Source of the DNA: Palsa-892 sp035556215
Lineage (GTDB): Bacteria; Pseudomonadota; Alphaproteobacteria; Rhizobiales; Xanthobacteraceae
DNA: 21,757 bases
NCBI GenBank assembly: GCA_035556215.1
Contig: DATMFI010000025.1
Span: forward strand, 1-21,757
Direction of reading: 5' to 3'
Shown in pieces: positions 14,044 to 21,068 of this stretch. The position numbers and the translations under genes are program-made. Each line of letters begins with the position of its first letter. Position 1 is the stretch's first letter. Below the pieces are notes generated by a model. That model had not been told where the DNA came from. It was given only the letters and a program-made list of their open reading frames with translations, and ran no database searches.

Positions 14044-14325
14044 TTAGCGCGGCCCGTCGCGGCGGGATCGAACAAGCCGCGCGATCAGCCAAATCGGGAA
14101 GACGAGGATCGCGCCGAGCACGAAATAACGCCAGACCGAGTCGATCGCATCCCAGCCGAGATTCCAGATCTTGCGGATCAGCCGCTCGATGCTGGGGATC
14201 AGGTTCCAGGGGTCGAAGCCGAAGGCGGTGAGCAGCACACCGATTACGATCGACAGCAGAATCAGCCGCACGATCACCCATAAGGGTGAGCCGCCGAAAA
14301 ACCGGTCGATGGCATTATCGGACAT
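14044..14325 (-). CDS. Small two-helix membrane protein, DUF6460-like
   Basis: A 93-residue protein, with ATG 14325 preceded by GGAGG at good spacing. The start MSDNAIDRFFGGSPLWVIVR, first membrane helix at about 17-37, a polar linker (PSIERLIRKIWNLGWDAID) and a second helix at about 64-84 ending in a basic tail (RLVRSRRDGPR) match a family of uncharacterised alphaproteobacterial membrane proteins that I recall as DUF6460. No function is known. In-frame ATGs at 14337 and 14352 lack a good ribosome binding site. Its stop codon abuts the pyrD stop codon. Confidence 0.8.
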   Translation of the reverse strand: MSDNAIDRFFGGSPLWVIVRLILLSIVIGVLLTAFGFDPWNLIPSIERLIRKIWNLGWDAIDSVWRYFVLGAILVFPIWLIARLVRSRRDGPR

Positions 14326-14445
14326 CCTTACCTCCATCCGCTTGGCCTGCATTTAGCACGTGCAGATGGGGCAGGCGAGGCTCGGCCGCAAGAGCTTGAC
14401 CTAAAGCCCCGGCTCGGCTTGTTGGCGCTGTCATAAAGGCGATGG

Positions 14446-15375
14446 ATGAGCCTGCTTTCGGCCCTTTTCCTTTCCTCCGGCGATCCGGCCCTCGACCGCC
14501 GTCATGAATGGGCGCGCGGTCTGCTGGAGCGCGGCGACGTGCAGGCGGCCATCGAATTGCTCGACGAAACATTGATTCGCGGCCCCCGCTTTATCGCCGG
14601 ATGGTTTTTGCTGGGCGAAGCGAACGAGCTTGCGGGCAACAAGGAAGCCGCGATCACGGCCTTCCGCCGGGCACTCAAACTCGATCCGGAAGACCGCCTC
14701 GGTGCGGGACTTCGTCTTGCTCGGCTCAGGGCGCGCAAACCGCAAACCATGGCGCGCGCGATGTCGCCGGCTTACGTACGCACGCTGTTCGATCAGTATG
14801 CCGGCCGGTTCGATCGCGAACTGGTCGAGGCCCTTCATTACAGCGGTCCGGCACTCATTGCCGCCGCGCTCGTGAAGACCGCAGGCGAGCGGCGGTTCAA
14901 GCGCGTGTTGGATCTCGGTTGCGGCACCGGCTTGATGGGCGAAGCGATCCGCGGCCGCGCCGAACAACTCATCGGCGTCGATCTCTCGGAGAACATGGTC
15001 GGGGCGGCGCGTCGCAAACAGATTTACGACCGGCTCGCAGTCGCGGATCTCGCCTATTTCCTCGCGGCTGAGCCCGAGACCTTCGATCTTATCCTGGCTG
15101 CCGATGTGTTCGTTTATCTTCCGGACCTGAAGCCGGTTTGCGCGGCGGTAGCACACAAACTTTTGCCGGATGGGCTGTTTGCTTTCACTGTCGAAACCCA
15201 CGAAGGCGGCGACGCGATCCTGCGAGATACTTTGCGCTTCGCGCATGGTGAGCGGCACTTGCGCGATGCGGCAAGCGCGGCCGGAATGCGAATATTGCTT
15301 CTGGAAAACGTCGCCACCCGCCAGGAGCAAAATCGGCCGGTGGAAGGGTTGCTCGCGGTATTAGGCGCGAGCTAG
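14446..15375 (+). CDS. TPR-containing class I SAM-dependent methyltransferase
   Basis: A 309-residue cytoplasmic protein. Residues about 15-97 hold two TPR-like helical pairs (WARGLLERGDVQAAIELLDE and WFLLGEANELAGNKEAAITA). Residues 105-309 form a Rossmann-fold methyltransferase with VLDLGCGTGLMG (154-165, motif I, SAM binding), IGVDLSENMV (176-185, motif II) and DLILAADVFVYLPDL (motif IV region). The fusion corresponds to the predicted TPR-repeat methyltransferases (COG4976 type). The substrate is unknown; the TPR part suggests a protein partner or substrate. The last four bases overlap the convergent TIGR02186 gene. Confidence 0.85.
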   Translation: MSLLSALFLSSGDPALDRRHEWARGLLERGDVQAAIELLDETLIRGPRFIAGWFLLGEANELAGNKEAAITAFRRALKLDPEDRLGAGLRLARLRARKPQTMARAMSPAYVRTLFDQYAGRFDRELVEALHYSGPALIAAALVKTAGERRFKRVLDLGCGTGLMGEAIRGRAEQLIGVDLSENMVGAARRKQIYDRLAVADLAYFLAAEPETFDLILAADVFVYLPDLKPVCAAVAHKLLPDGLFAFTVETHEGGDAILRDTLRFAHGERHLRDAASAAGMRILLLENVATRQEQNRPVEGLLAVLGAS

Positions 15376-16154
15376 CGCTTGAACAAAAGCGAAGCGATGA
15401 AGCCCGCAACGATCGCCAGGATCGCGACTGTAAAGCCGTAATAGAGCGCGTGCCGCCGCGCTTCGACGGCAACGAAAGCCTCAAAGCCCGTCTTCACGAC
15501 CTCGAACGCAGTTTGCTGCTTGGCCAGCACCGTGCCGTTCGAGATCAGAAGCGTCTCGACTTCATAGTCGCCGGTCAGCGCGGTGCCGAGAATCTGCACT
15601 GTCGCGCGGAACAGCCGCGGCGTAATGAAGGTCACGCCGCTCGGATCGGAAATATACGCACCTTCGGCCTCCCTCACGCGCAGGAAGGCGCTGCGGAAGG
15701 GGTCGTTCGGCGTGACATCGGCGACATCGCGGCCGATCTGCTGGGCGAAGACATGATTGGTGAGGCCGATGCGATTGCGGCGCAGGAAATCCGGCTCGCC
15801 CAGCTCGCGCGTGGGCCGGTTGCTCAGGACGGCAAGATAGGAGGGCACGCGAGTGAATTCGCGCGACGCCGTATTCACCCATAGCCCGAGGACGCGCCCT
15901 TTCTGGCGCGTGATGTAGGAGCGCGCCGGGCCGCGCACGGTGACGACGACGTCATATTTCCCGATCTGCGCATTGGCGGCATCTTCGATGGTGCCGAAGA
16001 CGACGAGTTCGGCGCCGGTGAAGCTCGAATTGACCAGCACGCGATGCGTCGAGACGGAAGTGACGAGTTTTTGCGCGTTTGCCGGCGCGGCGGCGAGGAG
16101 CGCGAGGCCGGCAAGCGCCATGGCAGCGAGAGTTTTCGCAAAAGCCCGCTTCAT
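15372..16154 (-). CDS. TIGR02186 family membrane protein
   Basis: A 260-residue protein with a Sec signal peptide (1-27, cleaved after APANA), a periplasmic beta-rich domain (KLVTSVSTHRVLVNSSFTGA, then ELVVFGTIED), and one C-terminal membrane helix (about 236-257) followed by FKR. This architecture and sequence fit the alphaproteobacterial TIGR02186 (Alph_Pro_TM) family, commonly encoded beside a TauE/SafE-type permease as it is here. The ATG at 16154 overlaps the TauE stop codon as ATGA, so translation is coupled. The same frame stays open far upstream, but that part is a shadow of the permease gene. Function unknown; probably a periplasmic partner of the permease. Confidence 0.88.
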   Translation of the reverse strand: MKRAFAKTLAAMALAGLALLAAAPANAQKLVTSVSTHRVLVNSSFTGAELVVFGTIEDAANAQIGKYDVVVTVRGPARSYITRQKGRVLGLWVNTASREFTRVPSYLAVLSNRPTRELGEPDFLRRNRIGLTNHVFAQQIGRDVADVTPNDPFRSAFLRVREAEGAYISDPSGVTFITPRLFRATVQILGTALTGDYEVETLLISNGTVLAKQQTAFEVVKTGFEAFVAVEARRHALYYGFTVAILAIVAGFIASLLFKR

Positions 16155-17077
16155 CGCAAACGCTCCACCGGAATGATGGAGAACAGTTCGGTCGGGACGT
16201 GAATGAGGTCCGACGCGACGCGGGCGGCGACACCGAGGATGAGAAGGCCGAGCAGAAAGCGGAGGTGCTCGGCGCGGATCGCTTGTCCGGCGCGCGTGCC
16301 GAACTGCGCGCCGACGACGCCGCCGACCATCAGGGTCAGGCCGAGCACGGCATCGACGGTGTGATTTTGTGCGGCTTGCAGCACGGTCGCGAGCAGCATC
16401 GTCATCAGCGTGATGAACATCGAGCTTGCGACGGCGACGGTGGTTGGCACGCGCAGGAGATAGATCAGCGACGGCACCAGCAGGAAGCCGCCGCCGACGC
16501 CCAGGATCGCACCGAGAAAACCGATCGCAAGGCCAATCACCACGACTGGAATGGCGGAAACATAGATGCGCGATTGCCGGAAGCGCAGCTTGAGCGGCAG
16601 GCCGTGAAACCATGCATGAGTCCCGGGGCGGCGTAACGCCGCGGGTGTACCGCGCCATGAACGGACGATCGCGCGAATGCTCTCGAACGAAAGCATCCCG
16701 CCGACGCCGGTGAGCAGCACGATGTAGGCAATGGCAATGAATAAATCGAGCTGGCCTAAGCGCCGCAACAGCGAGAAGAACCAGACACCGCCCCATGTTC
16801 CCACCAGGCTGCCGCCGAGCAGGATGAAGGCGAGCGACTGATCGACGAGCTTCTTCTGCCAGTAGGACAGCGTGCCCGAAAACGACGAAGCCGCCATATG
16901 CGTCGGCACGGTGGAAACGGCGATAGCAGGCGGAATACCGATCAAAATCAGGAGCGGCGTCATCAGGAAGCCGCCGCCGACGCCGAACATGCCCGAGATG
17001 AAGCCGACAGCCGCACCCAGGCCAAGGATCAGGAAGATATTGATCGGCAGGTCGGCGATCGGAAGATAGATGGGCAA
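16151..17077 (-). CDS. TauE/SafE family sulfite/organosulfur exporter-like permease
   Basis: A 308-residue integral membrane protein of the inner membrane, mostly hydrophobic helices. The two inverted halves each carry the family hallmark: FGVGGGFLMTP (31-41) and LGVGGGFLLVP (192-202). Members move sulfite, sulfoacetate or related anions; the substrate here is not determined. The start is TTG 17077 (MPIYLPIADL), which matches where homologues begin; no ATG or GTG is available nearby. It forms an operon with the TIGR02186 gene through a four-base overlap. Confidence 0.88.
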   Translation of the reverse strand: MPIYLPIADLPINIFLILGLGAAVGFISGMFGVGGGFLMTPLLILIGIPPAIAVSTVPTHMAASSFSGTLSYWQKKLVDQSLAFILLGGSLVGTWGGVWFFSLLRRLGQLDLFIAIAYIVLLTGVGGMLSFESIRAIVRSWRGTPAALRRPGTHAWFHGLPLKLRFRQSRIYVSAIPVVVIGLAIGFLGAILGVGGGFLLVPSLIYLLRVPTTVAVASSMFITLMTMLLATVLQAAQNHTVDAVLGLTLMVGGVVGAQFGTRAGQAIRAEHLRFLLGLLILGVAARVASDLIHVPTELFSIIPVERLR

Positions 17078-17136
17078 GGCAGCCGTCCGGACTTGGAGTA
17101 ACGCCGCGTTCCGCGCGGCTGATGCGTTACCGAGTG

Positions 17137-17165
17137 CATCAACAACCGCGCGAGCGGATTGTCAA
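17137..17165 (-). promoter_or_regulatory. Possible promoter of the TauE/TIGR02186 operon
   Basis: On the minus strand a perfect -35 box TTGACA (17165-17160), 17-base spacer and a weak -10 TTGATG (17142-17137), within the 107-base gap between the podJ stop codon and the permease start. The -10 box is poor. Confidence 0.35.
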
Positions 17166-17184
17166 TCGAAGTTGTGATGGAAGG

Positions 17185-20100
17185 TTAGCGTTTTGCCGTT
17201 TTTTTGCGGGCGGGCGGCGAGGTCATGGCCTTTTCCCATTCGGGCCGCGGTTTGACCTCGTTCGCTTGCTCGTCGGAAGGCGTCGGCTTCCATTCCTGCA
17301 CCGCGACCTTGACGGTCGCCAGCGCCTGCGGGTCGAGCCGCTTGGCGATTTCGTCGCGCTTTTTGATCGCTTCGCTATCGCCCTGCGCACCCGCGAGCGC
17401 GAACCAGCGGTAGGATTCGGCGAAATTGCGCTCGACACCGGCGCCCCGCGCATAGAGCACGCCAAGATTGTACTGGCTGTCGCGCACATTGTGGTCGGAG
17501 GCGATCCTGAACCAGCGCGCGGCAAGCTTGTAGTCGGGCTTGCCGTCGGCGCCCTCGGCGGCGAGCACCGCGAGGTTATGCATGGCCTTGATATTCCCCG
17601 CTTCGGCAGCCTGGGTGTAATAGCGCCGCGCTTCGGCGATGTTCTTCGGCGTACCGAAGCCTTTTTCATACATGTTGCCGAGACGGTAGGCCGCCGGCAT
17701 CGAGCCTTCCCGGAAGGCGATCTCGAACCAGCGTTTGGCTTCCGCCATGTCGGCGGGCACGCCCCGGCCCTCGAACCAGCGATTGCCGATCTCGAAGGCC
17801 GCCGCAGGATCGGCGGCGAGCGCCGCCATGCGAAGGCCGGTGGGCCCGATCTCGGCCGGCAGTTCGGCGGGCCGATGCGGCGTCGAAGATGGGCTGACGC
17901 TTTTTGTTTTCGTGTCCGGCACCGAGCCGGTCGTCTCGAATTCGATGCGCGGCTCGATCTCCGCCGCGAGCATGCTCGAGGTCGCGCTCGGCGCGACCAT
18001 TTTCGGCGCGGCGATATCGGCGACGTTGAAATTCGGTTGCTCGATCTCCGAGTGCTCCTGCGAGTCGTCCGCCGGGGTGCTTTCCGATGGGTCTGCGCTC
18101 TCGACCGGGCTGACGCTGCGCTCTGGCGTGGCGTTCGGCGCCTTCGGCTTCATCAGCGGTTCGGGTTTGAGGTTCGACGAATGCAGGAACGGCACCATAT
18201 TGGCGAGGCCGCCGAAACGGACCGCGCCGAAGGTGATGACGATGAACAAAAGGCCGAGCACGACCGCGCGCCGGTTCGCGCCGAAATTGAGCTTGAGCCG
18301 GAACGAGCGCTTCGGCTTGCTCGCCGCCGTTCCCGTTTCGGGCTGCTTGGCCGCCGCGGCTTGCGCGGCGCGCCGCGCCGCCGCGATGTAATCGCTGGTC
18401 GAAGCGGGTGCGCTCTGCCGGGTCGGCATATCGCCAAGCGCGGCTTCCGAAAGCGCGACGCGCTCGGCGGCACTCACGTGCGGCCTGCGCGGAGAACCGG
18501 AGCCGGGCTCGAGCGGGAAATCGCCTTCGCCGCTCGAAGTGACGGTGGATGTTTCGGGATCGAGCGCGATCGAGCGCGGCTCGCCGCGCGGCGCGGGCGG
18601 CAGCGAAACGGAGGCTTCGGCGAATTCGGGTTCCTTGCGCGTTGCCTTGAAGGGCTTTGCTTCGATACGGGTCAGCGGCGCGGGCTCGCGCGGCTCGGCT
18701 TGCTTCGGCTCCCCTTGCCGGGGCTCGACCTGTCGGGGCTCGACTTGTCGGGACTCGGCTTGCCGGGGTTCGGCTTGCCGCGGCGCAAGCGGCGCTTCGA
18801 CCGACATATAGGCCGCGCGCTCGACGACATCGAGCGCATTCGCGCGAATTTCCTTCATCTGGCCGAACAGATCGTTCATGCCGTGTTCGATGGTGCCGAG
18901 CTTGGCGAGCCGCGTTTCGGCGGCGTCCAGCTTCGCCAGCAGCGCATTCATCGTGGTCTCTAAGCCGCCGGGCACGCCCCGATCGCCGCGCGAGAGCGCG
19001 CTTTCGATCTGCTCCAACCGGCCCTTGATTTCATCGAGCAGCGGCGAGGTCTTCGGCTCGCGGTTCGCAGCTTCCACGCGCTCGGCGAAACTATCGATCC
19101 TGCGCTCGAGCGAAGAGACAACATCGACCAGCGCGCCTTCGTTCGGCGATGGCGCATGATCGAGGCGGCGCATCAGGTTTTCGATCTGATCGACCAGCGT
19201 CTTCAGCGTGTCGCCCGGAAGCGCATTGGCGAGCAATTCGCGGATTTCGGCCGTCTGCGTCTGCAGGCGATTGACGGTCGTGGCGTCGATGCCGCGCTCG
19301 TTGAGGCCGTCGAGCTTTTCCGAAAGCGCCCGGAGATCGTGCTCGACCGCCTTGAAGCTTTCGGCCGGCTTCACTTCGGCGAGCGAGCGGTGAATTTCCT
19401 GCAGCGCCTGCACGACGTCGCCGTTGTCGCGCTGCTCCGAGGCCGGTGCGCGGTCGATGCGGCGCGCAAGGCCCGCCACCGTGCGCTCCAGCGCGTTGAT
19501 CGAACGGCGCGGCGTGAGATCGCCAAGCTTGCGGGCGAGATCCCCGACCTCGCGGCGCAATTGATCGACAGCGTCGGCATGGGCGCTCGCATGGCGCAGG
19601 GCCTGCATTTCGTCGGCGAGAAATTTGATCTGTTGCTCGATACCGGTGAGCTGCAAATCGGTGCGCGGCGCAAAGCCGAAGCGCTGATCGATCGCAGCAA
19701 GGCGCCGGTCGAGGTCGCGGCTATGGGCGCCGTCATCGAGCGCGGCCTGCCGCACGGTGATTTCGGCGATCGCGGCATCGAGTTCGGCAATCGACGGCGC
19801 CGTGCGCGGCGAAGCGGCCAGGCGCACATTTTCCTGCTCGATCCGCCGGTCCATTGTCTCGATCTGCCGGGCAAGCTCGGAAAGCCGGCGCTCGACTTCA
19901 GGTTCGCGCGACGGCGCGCTGCGGGTAACGAGCGATTCCAGCCGGCTATCCAGCCGGTCGATTGCCGTCTTGATCTGATAGGGCGAGCTTTGGTCTTCGC
20001 TGCGGATTTCGGCAATCAGCGCGTCGATGCGATCGGTGAGACCGTCAAGCGAATTGAGGATGGCGCTTTCGGGCCGCTGGCGGTTGCGGCCGCGCGGCTC

Positions 20101-20346
20101 GTCGCGCTCCATCATCTGATTGAGACGGTCGGAAATATCGTCGAGTTGGTCCTGAAGATGCACGTCAGCGCGGCGGTTGCCGCGGCGCGAGAATTCGCGC
20201 TCGCTGCGTTCCGTGCCGGCATTGCCGCGGATCGCCGCTTCCAGCCATTCGCCGACCGAAAGACCGGAACGGCGCGCGGCCTCGCGGGCAGTATCCCACG
20301 TTTGAGGTTCGACCGCGTTGATGCTCCAGGGGACGTTGTTACTCAT
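17185..20346 (-). CDS. podJ: PodJ-like polar organelle development/localization factor
   Basis: A 1053-residue membrane protein. The conserved N-terminus (VPWSINAVEPQTWDTAREAA, then RRSGLSVGEWLEAAI) precedes a long coiled coil (about 60-510, with many LxxRLD/LxxKLD heptads). A proline/glutamine-rich repeat segment (521-556) and an acidic/low-complexity cytoplasmic stretch follow. One membrane helix lies at about 694-711. After a periplasmic linker there are at least four Sel1-like repeats (about 848-990, e.g. AAFEIGNRWFEGRGVPADMA). This order of coiled coil, single TM and Sel1 repeats is that of PodJ, which marks the new pole and recruits division or flagellar/pilus factors in Caulobacter and Rhizobiales. 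The Lys/Arg-rich C-terminus ends PPARKKTAKR. Confidence 0.88.
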   Translation of the reverse strand: MSNNVPWSINAVEPQTWDTAREAARRSGLSVGEWLEAAIRGNAGTERSEREFSRRGNRRADVHLQDQLDDISDRLNQMMERDEPRGRNRQRPESAILNSLDGLTDRIDALIAEIRSEDQSSPYQIKTAIDRLDSRLESLVTRSAPSREPEVERRLSELARQIETMDRRIEQENVRLAASPRTAPSIAELDAAIAEITVRQAALDDGAHSRDLDRRLAAIDQRFGFAPRTDLQLTGIEQQIKFLADEMQALRHASAHADAVDQLRREVGDLARKLGDLTPRRSINALERTVAGLARRIDRAPASEQRDNGDVVQALQEIHRSLAEVKPAESFKAVEHDLRALSEKLDGLNERGIDATTVNRLQTQTAEIRELLANALPGDTLKTLVDQIENLMRRLDHAPSPNEGALVDVVSSLERRIDSFAERVEAANREPKTSPLLDEIKGRLEQIESALSRGDRGVPGGLETTMNALLAKLDAAETRLAKLGTIEHGMNDLFGQMKEIRANALDVVERAAYMSVEAPLAPRQAEPRQAESRQVEPRQVEPRQGEPKQAEPREPAPLTRIEAKPFKATRKEPEFAEASVSLPPAPRGEPRSIALDPETSTVTSSGEGDFPLEPGSGSPRRPHVSAAERVALSEAALGDMPTRQSAPASTSDYIAAARRAAQAAAAKQPETGTAASKPKRSFRLKLNFGANRRAVVLGLLFIVITFGAVRFGGLANMVPFLHSSNLKPEPLMKPKAPNATPERSVSPVESADPSESTPADDSQEHSEIEQPNFNVADIAAPKMVAPSATSSMLAAEIEPRIEFETTGSVPDTKTKSVSPSSTPHRPAELPAEIGPTGLRMAALAADPAAAFEIGNRWFEGRGVPADMAEAKRWFEIAFREGSMPAAYRLGNMYEKGFGTPKNIAEARRYYTQAAEAGNIKAMHNLAVLAAEGADGKPDYKLAARWFRIASDHNVRDSQYNLGVLYARGAGVERNFAESYRWFALAGAQGDSEAIKKRDEIAKRLDPQALATVKVAVQEWKPTPSDEQANEVKPRPEWEKAMTSPPARKKTAKR
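18681..18786 (-). repeat. 15-bp tandem repeat encoding a PRQ(A/V)E pentapeptide inside podJ
   Basis: Seven degenerate copies of a 15-base unit encode the series PRQAE, PRQAE, SRQVE, PRQVE, PRQGE, PKQAE, PREPA at residues 522-556. The unit length is a multiple of three, so copy changes keep the frame. It lies between the coiled coil and the membrane helix. Confidence 0.85.
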
Positions 20347-20423
20347 CAGGGGCCCATAGGAGAGCGCAACTGCCGTTACCTGCGTGACTCGAAGAACGCG
20401 CGCTCTCGCCCAACCCTTTCATT

Positions 20424-20445
20424 TTTATAGTAAATATGCGGTTAA
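20424..20445 (-). promoter_or_regulatory. Candidate podJ promoter with CtrA-like site
   Basis: On the minus strand the AT-rich stretch holds TTAA (20445-20442), seven bases, then TTTA (20434-20431), one mismatch from the CtrA consensus TTAA-N7-TTAA. A -10-like TATAAA (20429-20424) follows at once. No sigma-70 -35 box is evident. A GANTC (CcrM methylation) site lies at 20386-20390 in the leader. Confidence 0.4.
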
Positions 20446-20489
20446 TTTCGCCGGGAAACGGGCCCGCAAGCGTCATTTTGGGTCATTGC

Positions 20490-20519
20490 TTGACGTGCAC
20501 GTAAACCTTGGCCTAGCCT
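20490..20519 (+). promoter_or_regulatory. Promoter/operator of the MerR-thiolase operon
   Basis: TTGACG (20490-20495), 18-base spacer, TAGCCT (20514-20519). The spacer holds the perfect palindrome ACGTGCACGT (20493-20502), flanked by TTG and AAA to give a longer near-symmetric site. A palindrome in a long-spacer promoter is characteristic of MerR-type regulation. The core resembles the ACGT-rich sites of LiuR-type MerR regulators of branched-chain and fatty acid degradation (recalled, not searched). Confidence 0.5.
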
Positions 20520-20548
20520 TTCACCGTGGGGGCGGCCTCGAGGTTGCC

Positions 20549-21049
20549 ATGCACGGCGATAAAGGCCTGACCGGGAATCAGGCCGCGAGCGAATATGATC
20601 TGGCGTCCGGCTTCGAGCCGGAAAAGAACGCCCATCCGGCGGAAACCTTCCGCATCCGCGACCTTGCCCGCGAGTTCAATGTCACAGCGCGAACGCTGCG
20701 CTTCTACGAAGAATGCGAGCTGCTCTCGCCGCGCCGCGAAGGGCAGGACCGCATCTATAGCCGCCGTGACCGCGCGCGGCTGAAGCTCGTGCTGCTCGGC
20801 AAGCGCGTCGGATTCTCGCTCGAAGAGATCCGCGGCATGCTCGATCTCTACGATCTGGGCGACGGGCAGGCGACGCAACTCAACGTTGCCGCCAGACGCT
20901 TCCGCGAACAAATCGCGCGATTGAAGGCGCAGCGTCTCGATATTGACAAGGCAATCGCCGAACTTGAGCGCGCGACCGAAATCGTCGAGCAGCGGCTCCT
21001 GTTGCAGGGCGGCAGCCGGAAGGGAAATGCTCCGCGAAGCGGCGCCTGA
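20549..21049 (+). CDS. MerR family transcriptional regulator (LiuR-like)
   Basis: A 166-residue regulator. After a 32-residue N-terminal extension comes the winged helix-turn-helix (FRIRDLAREFNVTARTLRFYEECELLSPRR, split at about 34-52 and 53-63), with the MerR hallmark RTLRFYE. A second helical part (RARLKLVLLGKRVGFSLEEI, 75-94) follows, then the dimerisation coiled coil (about 108-150). There are no clustered cysteines for metal binding, so it is an organic-ligand type. It is encoded 19 bases before a thiolase gene, which fits a regulator of acyl-CoA or branched-chain amino acid degradation genes. GAGG lies five bases before the ATG. The promoter palindrome suggests autoregulation. Confidence 0.85.
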   Translation: MHGDKGLTGNQAASEYDLASGFEPEKNAHPAETFRIRDLAREFNVTARTLRFYEECELLSPRREGQDRIYSRRDRARLKLVLLGKRVGFSLEEIRGMLDLYDLGDGQATQLNVAARRFREQIARLKAQRLDIDKAIAELERATEIVEQRLLLQGGSRKGNAPRSGA

Positions 21050-21068
21050 ATTCGCAGAAGGGAAAGAT

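Noticed and set aside
16155..16796. Upstream extension of the TIGR02186 frame to 474 codons
   Set aside because: The added part is an alternate frame of the permease gene. The true start at 16154 gives a clean signal peptide and an ATGA overlap.
17103..17121. GCCGCG/CGCGGC hairpin in the gap between podJ and the permease
   Set aside because: Considered as a podJ terminator, but it has no T-tract on either strand and GC-rich short repeats are common here.
17122..18963. A 613-codon open frame on the plus strand opposite podJ
   Set aside because: It is rich in Arg/Gly/Leu without domains, as expected for an antisense frame of a GC-rich gene. The minus strand encodes a recognisable PodJ with coiled coil, membrane helix and Sel1 repeats.
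19156..20430. A 424-codon open frame on the plus strand opposite the podJ N-terminus
   Set aside because: Antisense shadow of the coiled-coil region, no motif or ribosome binding site.
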